Shown: positions 22,528 through 30,760 of the stretch, one piece after another | Numbering within the stretch: the stretch's first letter is position 1 | How the letters are laid out: every line of letters begins with the position of its first letter | Assembly (NCBI GenBank): GCA_963839615.1 | Contig: CAWIVY010000001.1 | Span: 186,001-250,000 of the forward strand | Length of the DNA stretch: 64,000 nt | Origin: DASQMT01 sp963839615 | GTDB lineage: Bacteria > Actinomycetota > Thermoleophilia > Solirubrobacterales > Solirubrobacteraceae | Direction: 5' to 3' | Made by a program: the position numbers and the translations under genes | The notes under the pieces: model-generated | The model's input: only the letters and a program-made list of their open reading frames with translations | Told to the model about the DNA's origin: nothing | Database searches by the model: none

Positions 22528-24788
22528 GCACGCTCGATCACATGGTGCTGCCGATCACGGGCATGACCTGCGCGTCGTGCGCGAACCGGATCGAGCGCAA
22601 CCTCAACGAGCTCGACGGCGTCCTGGCGTCGGTCAACTACGCGACCGAGAAGGCCACGGTCGACTTCGACCCGGCGGCGGTCGACCCGCACGCGCTGGTC
22701 GCCGCCGTTGAGGCCGCGGGCTACCAGGCTGCATTGCCGGCGACCGGCGACCCCGACGCACCGGCGGAGGAGGCCGAGGACCCGACCGCCCCGCTGCGGC
22801 GCCGGCTGATCATCTCGGCGCTGCTGGCGCTGCCCGTGCTGCTGCTGTCGATGATCCCGGCGCTCCAGTTCGACAACTGGCAGTGGCTCGCGCTCCAGCT
22901 CGCGACGCCGGTCGTGCTCTGGGGCGCGTGGCCGCTCCACCGCGCGGCGTGGGCGAACCTCAAGCACGCCACCGCGACGATGGACACGCTGATCAGCGTC
23001 GGCACGCTCACCGCCTGGCTGTGGTCGCTGTACGCGCTGTTCATCGGCAACGCCGGTGCGAACGGGATGAAGATGCCGTTCGACCTCTGGCCCGACCCGA
23101 ACGCCGGCTCCGACCACCTCTACCTCGAGACCGCCGCGGCGGTGACCGTGTTCGTGCTCGCCGGCCGCTACTTCGAGGCGCGCGCGAAGCGCCGCGCCGG
23201 GGCCGCGCTGGAGGCACTGCTCGAGCTCGGCGCGAAGGACGTCGCGATCCTCGGCCCCGACGGCGCGGAGCGCCGCGTGCCGGTCGAGCAGCTCGCCGCC
23301 GGCGACCGCTTCGTGGTGCGCCCGGGCGAGAAGGTCGCGACCGACGGGGTCGTCGAGGAGGGCATCTCCGCGGTCGACCAGTCGCTGCTGACCGGCGAGT
23401 CGGTGCCGGTGGAGAAGCAGCCGGGCGACGAGGTCGCCGGCGCGACCGTCAACGCGGGCGGCCGGCTCGTCGTCCGCGCGACCAAGGTCGGCTCCGACAC
23501 CGCGCTGGCGCAGATCGCGCGGCTGGTCACCGACGCGCAGTCGGGCAAGGCCGACGTCCAGCGGCTCGCGGACCGCGTGTCGGGCGTCTTCGTCCCGATC
23601 GTGATCGGGATCGCGGTCGCGACGCTCGGCTTCTGGATCGGCGCCGGCGAGGAGACCGCGTTCGCGGTCACCGCCGCGGTCGCCGTGCTGATCATCGCCT
23701 GCCCCTGCGCGCTCGGCCTCGCGACGCCGACGGCCTTGCTCGTCGGCACCGGCCGCGGCGCGCAGCTCGGGCTGCTGATCAAGGGCCCGGAGGTCCTCGA
23801 GTCCACGCGCCGGGTCGACACGATCGTGCTCGACAAGACCGGGACCGTGACGACCGGGCGCATGAGCCTCGTCGACGTCGTGACGACGCCGGACACCGAT
23901 CGCGAGCAGGTCCTGCGGCTCGTCGGCGCGCTCGAGGACGCCTCCGAGCACCCGATCGCACAGGCGATCGCCCGTGCGGCGAAGGAGGAGGCGATCGCGG
24001 TCGGCGAGAGCGCGAGCCACGGCGGAGAGCTGCCCGCGGCCGAGGGCTTCGTCAGCCGCGACGGCCTCGGCGTCGAGGGCGTCGTCGACGGGCACGGCGT
24101 CGTCGCCGGCCGGCCGGCGCTGCTGGCCGACTGGGCGATGCGGCTGACGCCCGAGCTCGAAGCCGCCAAGGCGCGTGCCGAGAGCGCGGGCCGTACCGCG
24201 ATCGCGGCCGGCTGGGACGGCCAGGCGCGCGCGCTGCTGGTCGTCGCCGACACGGTCAAGCCGACCTCCGCGGAGGCCGTCGCCGCGCTGAGGGCGCTCG
24301 GGCTCGAGCCCGTGCTGCTGACCGGCGACAACGCGGAGACCGCGCAGGCGGTGGCGGCCGAGGTCGGCATCGAGCGGGTGATCGCGGAGGTGCTCCCGTC
24401 CGGGAAGGCCGACGTCGTGCGCGGGCTGCAGGACGAGGGCAGAGTCGTCGCCATGGTCGGCGACGGCGTCAACGACGCCCCGGCGCTCGCGCAGGCCGAC
24501 CTGGGCCTGTCGATCGGCACCGGCACCGACGTCGCGATCGAGGCCTCCGACCTCACGCTCGTCTCCGGCGACCTGCGTGCCGCCGCCGACGCGATCCGGC
24601 TCTCGCGCGCGACGCTGCGCAACATCAAGCAGAACCTCGTCTGGGCGTTCGGCTACAACGTCGCCGTCCTGCCGCTGGCCGCGGCGGGCCTGCTCAACCC
24701 GCTGCTCGCGGGCGCCGCGATGGCGTTCTCCAGCCTCTCGGTCGTCGCGAACGCGCTGCGGCTGCGCCGCTTCCGCTCCGCTCACTGA
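22524..24788 (+). CDS. copA: Copper-translocating P-type ATPase (P1B-1)
   Basis: A 754-residue Cu(I) exporter in the cytoplasmic membrane. One N-terminal heavy-metal-associated domain carries GMTCASC (C16, C19). The transport motif CPC is at 393-395, the phosphorylated aspartate D437 in DKTGT, the HP signature in SEHP (474-477), the actuator TGE at 290-292 and GDGVND at 646-651. The late-helix signatures YN (711-712) and MAFSS (733-737) match the Cu(I) subgroup. It is translationally coupled to the upstream His-rich copper protein by an ATGA overlap. The operon is presumably induced by copper through the CsoR-type palindrome at 21572. Confidence 0.95.
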   Translation: MSTLDHMVLPITGMTCASCANRIERNLNELDGVLASVNYATEKATVDFDPAAVDPHALVAAVEAAGYQAALPATGDPDAPAEEAEDPTAPLRRRLIISALLALPVLLLSMIPALQFDNWQWLALQLATPVVLWGAWPLHRAAWANLKHATATMDTLISVGTLTAWLWSLYALFIGNAGANGMKMPFDLWPDPNAGSDHLYLETAAAVTVFVLAGRYFEARAKRRAGAALEALLELGAKDVAILGPDGAERRVPVEQLAAGDRFVVRPGEKVATDGVVEEGISAVDQSLLTGESVPVEKQPGDEVAGATVNAGGRLVVRATKVGSDTALAQIARLVTDAQSGKADVQRLADRVSGVFVPIVIGIAVATLGFWIGAGEETAFAVTAAVAVLIIACPCALGLATPTALLVGTGRGAQLGLLIKGPEVLESTRRVDTIVLDKTGTVTTGRMSLVDVVTTPDTDREQVLRLVGALEDASEHPIAQAIARAAKEEAIAVGESASHGGELPAAEGFVSRDGLGVEGVVDGHGVVAGRPALLADWAMRLTPELEAAKARAESAGRTAIAAGWDGQARALLVVADTVKPTSAEAVAALRALGLEPVLLTGDNAETAQAVAAEVGIERVIAEVLPSGKADVVRGLQDEGRVVAMVGDGVNDAPALAQADLGLSIGTGTDVAIEASDLTLVSGDLRAAADAIRLSRATLRNIKQNLVWAFGYNVAVLPLAAAGLLNPLLAGAAMAFSSLSVVANALRLRRFRSAH

Positions 24789-24823
24789 TCGCGAAAGCCG
24801 GGCCGCGGATCCGGGGACCACGC

Positions 24824-24829
24824 TAGGTT
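24824..24829 (+). promoter_or_regulatory. -10 hexamer of a leaderless promoter
   Basis: TAGGTT lies ten bases before the ATG at 24840, with no ribosome site between. It gives the secreted protein gene its own start apart from copA. Confidence 0.5.
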
Positions 24830-24839
24830 CAGCCGCTCG

Positions 24840-26618
24840 ATGCGGCTGAAACTGATCGTCACCCTCTGCGCGCTGCTGCCGGCATGCGTCGCCGCCCCGG
24901 CGGCGGCGGAGGCGCCGACCGCGGCCACGCTGCGCGAGGAGATCCGCGTGCTGGTCGACCGCACGGCCGGGCAGTGGGCCGGGATGATGACGCCCGCGGG
25001 CGACTTCGCCAACCCGTTCCCGGCCGACCTCGCGCGCGGCCACGGCTCGTTCGTGCCGCCCATGCTCGCCTACGCGCTGCACCGGGCCGGCCAGCGCAAC
25101 GGCGATCCGGCGCTCGTGGCGGCCGCCGAGCGGGCCTGGCCCCGCGCCGTGGACCCGAGCCGCGCGAGCGCGTTCGACATGGTCGGCGCGAGCTACGCGT
25201 ACCGCCTGCTGACGCTCTCCGACGCCCGCCGGGCGCAGCTCGCGGACTACATGAGCCGCTACGGGATCCCGCTCAACGGCTACCGCTGCCTGAGCGTGCC
25301 CACGTGCTACTCCAACCTGCGACTGGTCGACGCGCTCGCGGTGATCGGCATCACCGGCGCCGGCGTGCGCGCGGCCGACCCCGCGGCGCGGCTGGCGGAT
25401 CCGGTCGCCGCCCGCGCGGCCGCCGCCTACGTGATCAACACGTGGGCAGGGCAGGTCGTCGACCACCGCGTGCGCGCACGCATCGGCGCCGAGCGGATGC
25501 GCGGCAGCCTGCTCTCGGACCCCGGGCTGGACACGACCGCCTACCACGCGCTCTCGACCTTCATGCTGACCGAGGCGATCGCGCAGCTCGGCCCCGAGGC
25601 GTCGCCTGCCGCGTTGCGCCTGAGCCGCGAGCTCTACGACACGCTGGCCGCGCTCGTCGCGCCCGACGGCGACATGAGCTATCTCGGCCGCGGCCAGGGC
25701 CAGACGTGGATTCCCGGGATCGTCGCCGGAGCGATGGCGAGCGGAGCCCGTGCCACGGCGGCGAGCGACCCGCGCCGCGCGGCGCGCTACCTCGCCGTCG
25801 CCCAGCGCGCGCTGGACCGGCTCGAGACGCTCCACGCGAGCCGGGCTGGTTTACGGCTGGTGCCCGGGAGGCGGACGACGGCCGACGGGATCGACGGCTA
25901 TGCCCACACGGTCGCCTACAACGGCCTCGCGCTGTTCGGCCTGACGGCAGCGATGGACGCGCTCGAGGGCATCCCGGCCGTCCCCGTCGGCCCGCTGCCC
26001 GCCGACGGGCGGCTCACCGTCGAGGACTCCGCCCGGAGCGGGCTCGGCGTCGTCTCGGACGGGCGCGTATGGCTTGCCGTGCATCGCAAGCCGATGGCCG
26101 TCAGCGACCTGCGCTGGGACTTCGGCGCGCTCGCGCTCAAGCGGCGAACCGCGCGCGGCTGGAAGGACCTGCTGGCGCCGCGGCCGTTCGCGGTGCTGGC
26201 GCCGAACTCGACCGGGCCGGCGCTGATGCACCACGGCACGCCGACCCTCCCGCGGGGCTACGACATCAACGTGCGCGGCCGGTCCATCGAGGTAGTCGGC
26301 GGCGGCTACAAGTTCGGCGAGCGCTGGCTGAACCACGCGCTGTTCCGCTGGACCCTGACGCGCACCGGGGCGCGGCTGAAGGTCACGGGCGTCCGCCGCG
26401 GCGACCGCTTCCGGATGCTCGCGTACACACCCGCCGGCACCGGCAGGTGGGGCCGGCGAACCCTACGGGCGGCGGGCACGCGCTGGCGTTTCGACCGCCC
26501 GATCGACGGGCGCCGGACCACTGGCTACCATTCCGGTCCAATGGAGCAACTCGACGCCCTCGAGGCTCGGTTCTCCGCACCGAAATCCGGCCGGTTCGTC
26601 GTCGAGATCGGAGTCTGA
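24840..26618 (+). CDS. Secreted protein, possible alpha/alpha-toroid glycan-active domain
   Basis: A 592-residue exported protein with a Sec signal peptide (MRLKLIVTLCALLPACVAAP, cleavage near AAA-E). The first ~370 residues are rich in amphipathic helices with aromatic/Gly loops (RGHGSFVPPMLAYALH, MVGASYAYRLLTL, DGDMSYLGRGQGQTWIPG, YAHTVAYNGLALFGL), suggestive of an alpha/alpha-barrel as in polysaccharide lyases and glycosidases. The last ~200 residues are beta-rich, like the sandwich domain that follows such barrels. I do not recognise a specific family. The next gene encodes a secreted clan-A glycosidase-like protein, so extracellular polysaccharide metabolism is a reasonable but unproven role. 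Confidence 0.6.
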   Translation: MRLKLIVTLCALLPACVAAPAAAEAPTAATLREEIRVLVDRTAGQWAGMMTPAGDFANPFPADLARGHGSFVPPMLAYALHRAGQRNGDPALVAAAERAWPRAVDPSRASAFDMVGASYAYRLLTLSDARRAQLADYMSRYGIPLNGYRCLSVPTCYSNLRLVDALAVIGITGAGVRAADPAARLADPVAARAAAAYVINTWAGQVVDHRVRARIGAERMRGSLLSDPGLDTTAYHALSTFMLTEAIAQLGPEASPAALRLSRELYDTLAALVAPDGDMSYLGRGQGQTWIPGIVAGAMASGARATAASDPRRAARYLAVAQRALDRLETLHASRAGLRLVPGRRTTADGIDGYAHTVAYNGLALFGLTAAMDALEGIPAVPVGPLPADGRLTVEDSARSGLGVVSDGRVWLAVHRKPMAVSDLRWDFGALALKRRTARGWKDLLAPRPFAVLAPNSTGPALMHHGTPTLPRGYDINVRGRSIEVVGGGYKFGERWLNHALFRWTLTRTGARLKVTGVRRGDRFRMLAYTPAGTGRWGRRTLRAAGTRWRFDRPIDGRRTTGYHSGPMEQLDALEARFSAPKSGRFVVEIGV

Positions 26619-26686
26619 GTCGGTTCTCAGACGTCCGCGCCTGCAAGCACCTCATCCCTCTCTCCCCTACGGCCGATGACGAACCT

Positions 26687-27661
26687 GTGATCTCCCTTAC
26701 TCGAACGATCCTCCTCGCGCTGGCGCTCGCCGCGGTGGCATGCCTCGCGGCGCCCGCCGGCGCGCAGGCATTCACGATCGGCATCAGCGAGCAGAAGACC
26801 GGCATGTGGCAGGACCCGCGCTTCGAGGAGCTCGGCATCAAGCAGGTCCGGATCCTGATGTCGTACGACTCGGTGCTCAGCGGCGACTTCTCGCGCTACG
26901 ACGCGTGGATGGCCGCAGCCGCCTTCCGCGGCGCCGACGTCCTGCTGACGATCCAGCACCACTCGCGCCACCCGAAGCGGCTGCCGTCGCTCTCGCAGTA
27001 CCGGCGCACGGTGCGGATCCTGCGCAAGCGCTATCCGTGGGTCAAGAGCATGTCGGCCTGGAACGAGGCCAACCACTCGTCCCAGCCGACGTGGCGCCGG
27101 CCCCGGCGCGCCGCGCAGTACTACAACATCATGCGCCGCGAGTGCAGCGGCTGCCGCGTCGTCGCGGCCGACCTGCTCGACGGCAGCAACATGCTGCCCT
27201 GGCTGGCGGCCTTCAAGCGGTACGCGAAGAACCCGCGTATCTGGGGCCTGCACAGCTACGGCGACGCCAACTACTTCCGGCCCTTCTCCTACTCGTCGAC
27301 GCGCCAGCTGCTGCGGCAGGTCAAGGGCGAGGTCTGGCTGACGGAGGCCGGCGGCATCGTCCGATTCGGCACCCGCTACCGCGGCGGCAAGCGCGGCGAG
27401 GCGCGGGCGGCGAACGCGGTCAAGCACACGTTCGAGGTCGCGCGCTCGAGCAGCCGGGTCAAGCGCGTGTACCTGTACCACTGGGACGCGGACCCGAAGT
27501 TCCTCACATGGGACTCGGCCTTCGTGGCCGCCAACGGCCGTGCGCGGCCCGCGCTCGACGTCCTGCGCAAGGAGATCAACCGCCAGCGCAAGAAGAGCCG
27601 CGGCGCCCCGCAGCTGCCGAAGCTGGCGAAGTACCCGAAGAAGAAGCTGCCCCTCTTCTAG
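26687..27661 (+). CDS. Secreted glycoside hydrolase-like protein (clan A TIM barrel)
   Basis: A 324-residue exported protein: signal peptide to about residue 28 (APAGAQA), then a TIM-barrel-like domain. Its two candidate catalytic glutamates have clan-A context: Glu127 in SAWNEANH (acid/base, after Asn) and Glu220 in EVWLTEAGG (nucleophile). A His/Tyr-containing IWGLHSYGDANYF strand lies between them. This resembles GH39/GH53-type glycosidases; family and substrate are not certain. The C-terminus is a basic Lys/Arg/Pro tail (KYPKKKLPLF) that may bind the anionic wall. The GTG start at 26687 is the only one in frame preceding the signal peptide. A strong terminator follows. Confidence 0.72.
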   Translation: MISLTRTILLALALAAVACLAAPAGAQAFTIGISEQKTGMWQDPRFEELGIKQVRILMSYDSVLSGDFSRYDAWMAAAAFRGADVLLTIQHHSRHPKRLPSLSQYRRTVRILRKRYPWVKSMSAWNEANHSSQPTWRRPRRAAQYYNIMRRECSGCRVVAADLLDGSNMLPWLAAFKRYAKNPRIWGLHSYGDANYFRPFSYSSTRQLLRQVKGEVWLTEAGGIVRFGTRYRGGKRGEARAANAVKHTFEVARSSSRVKRVYLYHWDADPKFLTWDSAFVAANGRARPALDVLRKEINRQRKKSRGAPQLPKLAKYPKKKLPLF

Positions 27662-27670
27662 GACAGACAA

Positions 27671-27697
27671 GAACGGCCCGCCGATGGCGGGCCGTTC
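27671..27697. terminator. Bidirectional terminator between convergent genes
   Basis: GAACGGCCCGCC-gat-GGCGGGCCGTTC, a perfect 12-bp stem with a three-base loop, lies between the convergent glycosidase and cold-shock genes, 9 and 27 bp from their stops. It is the only convergent junction in the window with an obvious hairpin. Confidence 0.8.
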
Positions 27698-27724
27698 GGG
27701 AACTGCTTGAAAGGCGGTTTGGGG

Positions 27725-27928
27725 CTAGATCGTCTGTACGTTCGCCGCGTTCGGGCCCTTGGGCCCGGTCTCGGCGTCGTAGGAGACCTTGGCGCCCTCG
27801 GCCAGCGTCTTGAAGCCGCTGCCCTGGATCGCGGAGTGGTGAACGAAGAGATCCTTGCCCTGGTCGTCAGGGGTGATGAAGCCGAAGCCCTTCTCGTCGC
27901 TGAACCACTTCACTGTTCCGGTTGCCAT
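27725..27928 (-). CDS. Cold-shock domain protein (CspA family)
   Basis: A 67-residue single cold-shock domain, a five-stranded nucleic-acid-binding OB fold. RNP1 (KGFGFI) and RNP2 (DLFVHH) are intact, with the usual WFSDEKGFG and PKGPNAANV segments. It acts as an RNA chaperone or transcription antiterminator. The ATG is preceded by a GGAGGAG ribosome site seven bases away, unlike the many leaderless genes here. The ~130-bp upstream gap suggests a longer 5' leader, common for cold-shock genes. Whether it is cold-induced or constitutive cannot be said. Confidence 0.95.
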   Translation of the reverse strand: MATGTVKWFSDEKGFGFITPDDQGKDLFVHHSAIQGSGFKTLAEGAKVSYDAETGPKGPNAANVQTI

Positions 27929-28059
27929 GTATCTGCTCCTCCGATGAGGTCTGCGTGCTGCGAAACGCTGGAGGTGCTGGGCAACAACTGCGGGACGCTG
28001 GCACTGCTTTTGCCGGGCTCCATTAGCACGGCCCTACGGGAATGGTAACGACTAACGCC

Positions 28060-28428
28060 TCATTTGTCGTCGTCGCGGTGCACGGTGCCGGGCGCGAACG
28101 CCGGCAAGCAGACCGCGACGTAGGACGCGCCGCCGTCCTCGGGCGATGAGTAGCGCACCCACTCGCCGCCGCGGACCAGCACCGCCTGGCCGGCGCGCAC
28201 GTCGACTGCGCCGGCCTCGTGCTCGACGCGCAGGCAGCCCTCGAGCACGAGCGTCCACTCGTCGAACTCGGGCCGCTGTCCCGGCTCGACCCAGCCGGCG
28301 GGCGAGTTCATGCGCGCGACGCTGAGGCGCTCCTCCCCGGTGTTGACGCGGCCGACGAACTCCTCGATCAGCTTCGGTTTCGTGCCGGCCGCCTCGACGG
28401 TCGACGGGCTCTCGATCAGCTCTGGCAT
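28060..28428 (-). CDS. Cupin domain protein
   Basis: A 122-residue single-domain cupin. The first cupin motif is degenerate (PGQRPEFDEWTLVLEGCLRV, lacking the usual HxH) and the second is around VRAGQAVLVRGGEWVRYSS. Metal binding is therefore uncertain. Its role is unknown; many such small cupins bind ligands or isomerise sugars. The start overlaps the 3' end of the upstream membrane-protein gene by 13 bp, so the two are probably co-transcribed from the shared divergent promoter at 28869. Confidence 0.75.
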   Translation of the reverse strand: MPELIESPSTVEAAGTKPKLIEEFVGRVNTGEERLSVARMNSPAGWVEPGQRPEFDEWTLVLEGCLRVEHEAGAVDVRAGQAVLVRGGEWVRYSSPEDGGASYVAVCLPAFAPGTVHRDDDK

Positions 28429-28859
28429 CCGGCGGGCGAGTGTACGCACCGCGAGCGGGCGCTGCGGCGCCGCGCCAGCACCGTCCCGACCGCGAGGCCG
28501 TAGGCGGCGTGGTCGGCCCACTGACGCGGTTGCGGCAGCGCCCGGATGCGCGGCAGCCGGCGGCCGATCACCTCCAGGTCGAGCGCCGCGATCGCCAGCC
28601 CGCCGAGCAGCCCGCCGAGCTGCTCACGCCCTTGCGGGATGACGCGGTCGAGTACGACGGCCCAGCCCAGCGAGAGCGCCAGGTGCACGGGCACCGCCGC
28701 GGCGAGCAGCGCCGCCGTGCGGGTCTCGTGCGGAAGCAGCAGCGTCCCGGCGGCACGGGCGCCGTCGAGCACGTCGTCGCCGCGCACGACCGCAAGGGCC
28801 GTCGACGGCGCGCCGCTCACGACGGCGGCGACCAGGCCGGCATGCAATGCGTCGCGCAT
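28416..28859 (-). CDS. Small integral membrane protein of unknown function
   Basis: A 147-residue protein with about three or four hydrophobic segments (ALHAGLVAAVVSGAPSTALA, TAALLAAAVPVHLALSLGWA, EQLGGLLGGLAIAALDLEVI, and a short one near AAYGLAVGTVL) and a basic Cys-containing C-terminus. I do not recognise the family beyond its resemblance to uncharacterised actinobacterial membrane proteins. It overlaps the downstream cupin gene by 13 bp. It is divergent from another cupin gene with only 27 bp between start codons, sharing the palindrome at 28869-28880 as promoter. Confidence 0.65.
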   Translation of the reverse strand: MRDALHAGLVAAVVSGAPSTALAVVRGDDVLDGARAAGTLLLPHETRTAALLAAAVPVHLALSLGWAVVLDRVIPQGREQLGGLLGGLAIAALDLEVIGRRLPRIRALPQPRQWADHAAYGLAVGTVLARRRSARSRCVHSPAGCQS

Positions 28860-28868
28860 CGGTCACGA

Positions 28869-28880
28869 GAGCGTACGCTC
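28869..28880. promoter_or_regulatory. Palindromic bidirectional -10 element
   Basis: GAGCGTACGCTC is a perfect 12-bp palindrome in the 27-bp gap between two divergent start codons. It contains TACGCT on both strands: seven bases before the plus-strand ATG (28887) and ten before the minus-strand ATG (28859). It could be one promoter serving both leaderless genes, or an operator covering both. Confidence 0.55.
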
Positions 28881-28886
28881 GCAACT

Positions 28887-29339
28887 ATGCCCCAGCCCCG
28901 ACTGAGCCACGGCCCGAGCAACATGCACGAGGGCGTCACCTTCGGCACGCTCGACCTTGACGGCGAAGAGCGCTTCCAGCTGCTGCGGCGCGAGCTGGGC
29001 GTCAGCGCCTTCGGCGTCAACCTGCTTCGCTTCCGCCCCGGTCAGCGGGGGCGGATCCACCGGCACGAGCGCCAGGAGGAGGTCTACCTCGTACTCGAGG
29101 GAACGCTCACGCTCGGCGTCGAGGGCGAGGAGCGCGAGCTGCCCCGCGCGGGGCTGGCGCGCGTCGCGCCGTCGGTACGGCGCCAGCTCGCCAACCGCGG
29201 CGACGAGCTGCTCGTCGTGCTCGCGCTGGGTGGCGCCGAGCCACACGAGGGCCGCGACGGCGTCGCCTACGAGGCGTGGGAGGAGACGGAGGGCCGCGCG
29301 CCGGCGGAGGTACCGCTGCCGCCCGATCTCCCGAGCTGA
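28887..29339 (+). CDS. Cupin domain protein
   Basis: A 150-residue cupin 2 family protein. Motif 1 is well conserved (GQRGRIHRHERQEEVYLVLEGTLTL, with the His-x-His and downstream Glu metal ligands). Motif 2 is weaker (LPRAGLARVAPSVRRQLANRGD). It is more likely to bind metal than the other cupin 450 bp away. Function unknown. Its stop codon overlaps the start of the following small membrane-protein gene by one base (TGATG). It starts seven bases after the palindromic TACGCT element. Confidence 0.8.
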   Translation: MPQPRLSHGPSNMHEGVTFGTLDLDGEERFQLLRRELGVSAFGVNLLRFRPGQRGRIHRHERQEEVYLVLEGTLTLGVEGEERELPRAGLARVAPSVRRQLANRGDELLVVLALGGAEPHEGRDGVAYEAWEETEGRAPAEVPLPPDLPS

Positions 29340-29578
29340 TGTACGCGGTCCGCTACCTGCTCCCGCTCGGCATCTTCCTGCTCGGCTGCGCGCTGCTGAT
29401 CGTGGACGGAGGCAAGACGGGCTGGGAGGGCTTCTTCATGGCGACCGGGGCAGCGCTCGCGGTGCTGCTGCTGAACTGGCTGTTCCGTATCGGCGCCCAG
29501 GGCGACCGCGAGCGCGAGGCCGAGGAGCACGCGCGCGACGAGTTCGCGCGCACCGGCCGCTGGCCGGACGAGGAGTAG
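29339..29578 (+). CDS. Small two-TM membrane protein
   Basis: A 79-residue protein with two hydrophobic helices (YLLPLGIFLLGCALLIVDGG and GFFMATGAALAVLLLNWLF) joined by a short loop, then a charged Arg/Glu C-terminal tail ending in RWPDEE. This is typical of small actinobacterial membrane proteins without known role. Its start shares one base with the preceding cupin stop, and the glycosyltransferase gene follows after four bases, so all three may be one transcript. Confidence 0.7.
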   Translation: MYAVRYLLPLGIFLLGCALLIVDGGKTGWEGFFMATGAALAVLLLNWLFRIGAQGDREREAEEHARDEFARTGRWPDEE

Positions 29579-29582
29579 GCCG

Positions 29583-30746
29583 ATGCGGATCGTCTGCACC
29601 ACCCACGCACTCGAGGTGCCGGCCGGCACCGAGACCTACGTGCTCACGCTGGCGGCGGCGCTCGAGCGGCTTGGCCACGAGGTGTGGCTGCACGCCTGGC
29701 GCACCGGCGAGATAGCGGACTCCGCACGGGAGCGCGGCCTGCGCGTAGCCGCGACGGAGCAGGAGCTGCCCGCCGACTGCGACGCGGTGGTGGCCAACCT
29801 CACCGACGTCGCCTACGACCTGACGACGCGCTATCCGAGCAGCGTCCACGCGTACGTGTGTCACGGCGTGATGCATCAGATCTCCACGCCGCCGCAGGTC
29901 CCAGGTGCGGTGGACGCCATGATCGTGCTCAACGACCGCGTGCGACGGTGGGCAGCGGGCCTTGCCACAGCCGCCCCGGCGACGCGCCTGCGCCAGCCCG
30001 TCGATCTCGACCGGTTCGCTCCCCGCGGTAGCCCGCGCAGGCGCGCGAAGCGCCTCCTGCTGTTGGGGAACTACACGCAGGGCGCGCGGCGCGACATGGT
30101 GCACGCGGTCTGCGCCGAGCTCGGGATCGAGGTCGTCCGCGTCGGCGGCGACCGGGCTTCCACGCGGCCGGAGCTGGCGATCGCCGATGCCGACGTGGTC
30201 ATGGGCTACGGCAGGTGCATCGTGGAGGCGATGGCGGCCGGCCGTGCGGCATATGTCTACGACCGGCACGGCGGCGACGGATGGGTCACCCCCGAGAGCT
30301 ACGAGCGGCTGGAGAGCGACGGCTTCGGCGGCCAGGCGACCCCGATGGCCGTCGACGCGGCCCGGCTCCGCGCCGACCTCGGCGCCTACCGGCCCGAGAT
30401 GGGCACGCAGAACCGGGATCTCGCGGTCCTGCACCACGCCTCGTACAAGCACGCCGCCGCGGTCGCGAAGCTGCTCGACGAACTCGCGGAGCAGCCCGCG
30501 GCACTCCCCGATGCTCCATGGCGCGAGCTGTCGCGGCTGGTGCGGCAACTCTGGGATGCCGAGGTCCGCGCGCTCGTGCTCCAGCGCGACGTCGGCGATC
30601 TGCAAGCGCGCGTCGCGGCGCTCGAGGCGGAGCGGGACGCGGCACGTGCGGCCGCCGATGCGCTCACGTCCACACGCCGCTACCGCGCGTCCACCGCGAT
30701 CGCTCGCCCGCTCGACGCCGCGCGGCGCAAGCTGCGCCGCGATTGA
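29583..30746 (+). CDS. GT-B glycosyltransferase with C-terminal coiled coil
   Basis: A 387-residue GT4-like glycosyltransferase, the left edge of the glycan cluster. The N-terminal acceptor half begins MRIVCTTHALEVPAGTETYV. The donor half contains RLLLLGNYTQGARRDMVHAV and the nucleotide-sugar motif MGYGRCIVEAMAAGRAAYVYD, resembling the E-x7-E region of GT-B enzymes. After ~330 the chain becomes a coiled coil (VGDLQARVAALEAERDAARA) ending in a basic TSTRRYRASTAIARPLDAAR segment. Similar coil-plus-basic tails recur in other proteins of this cluster. Donor and acceptor are unknown. The gene follows the small membrane gene by four bases. Confidence 0.8.
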   Translation: MRIVCTTHALEVPAGTETYVLTLAAALERLGHEVWLHAWRTGEIADSARERGLRVAATEQELPADCDAVVANLTDVAYDLTTRYPSSVHAYVCHGVMHQISTPPQVPGAVDAMIVLNDRVRRWAAGLATAAPATRLRQPVDLDRFAPRGSPRRRAKRLLLLGNYTQGARRDMVHAVCAELGIEVVRVGGDRASTRPELAIADADVVMGYGRCIVEAMAAGRAAYVYDRHGGDGWVTPESYERLESDGFGGQATPMAVDAARLRADLGAYRPEMGTQNRDLAVLHHASYKHAAAVAKLLDELAEQPAALPDAPWRELSRLVRQLWDAEVRALVLQRDVGDLQARVAALEAERDAARAAADALTSTRRYRASTAIARPLDAARRKLRRD

Positions 30747-30760
30747 GCGGCCGGCTCGGC

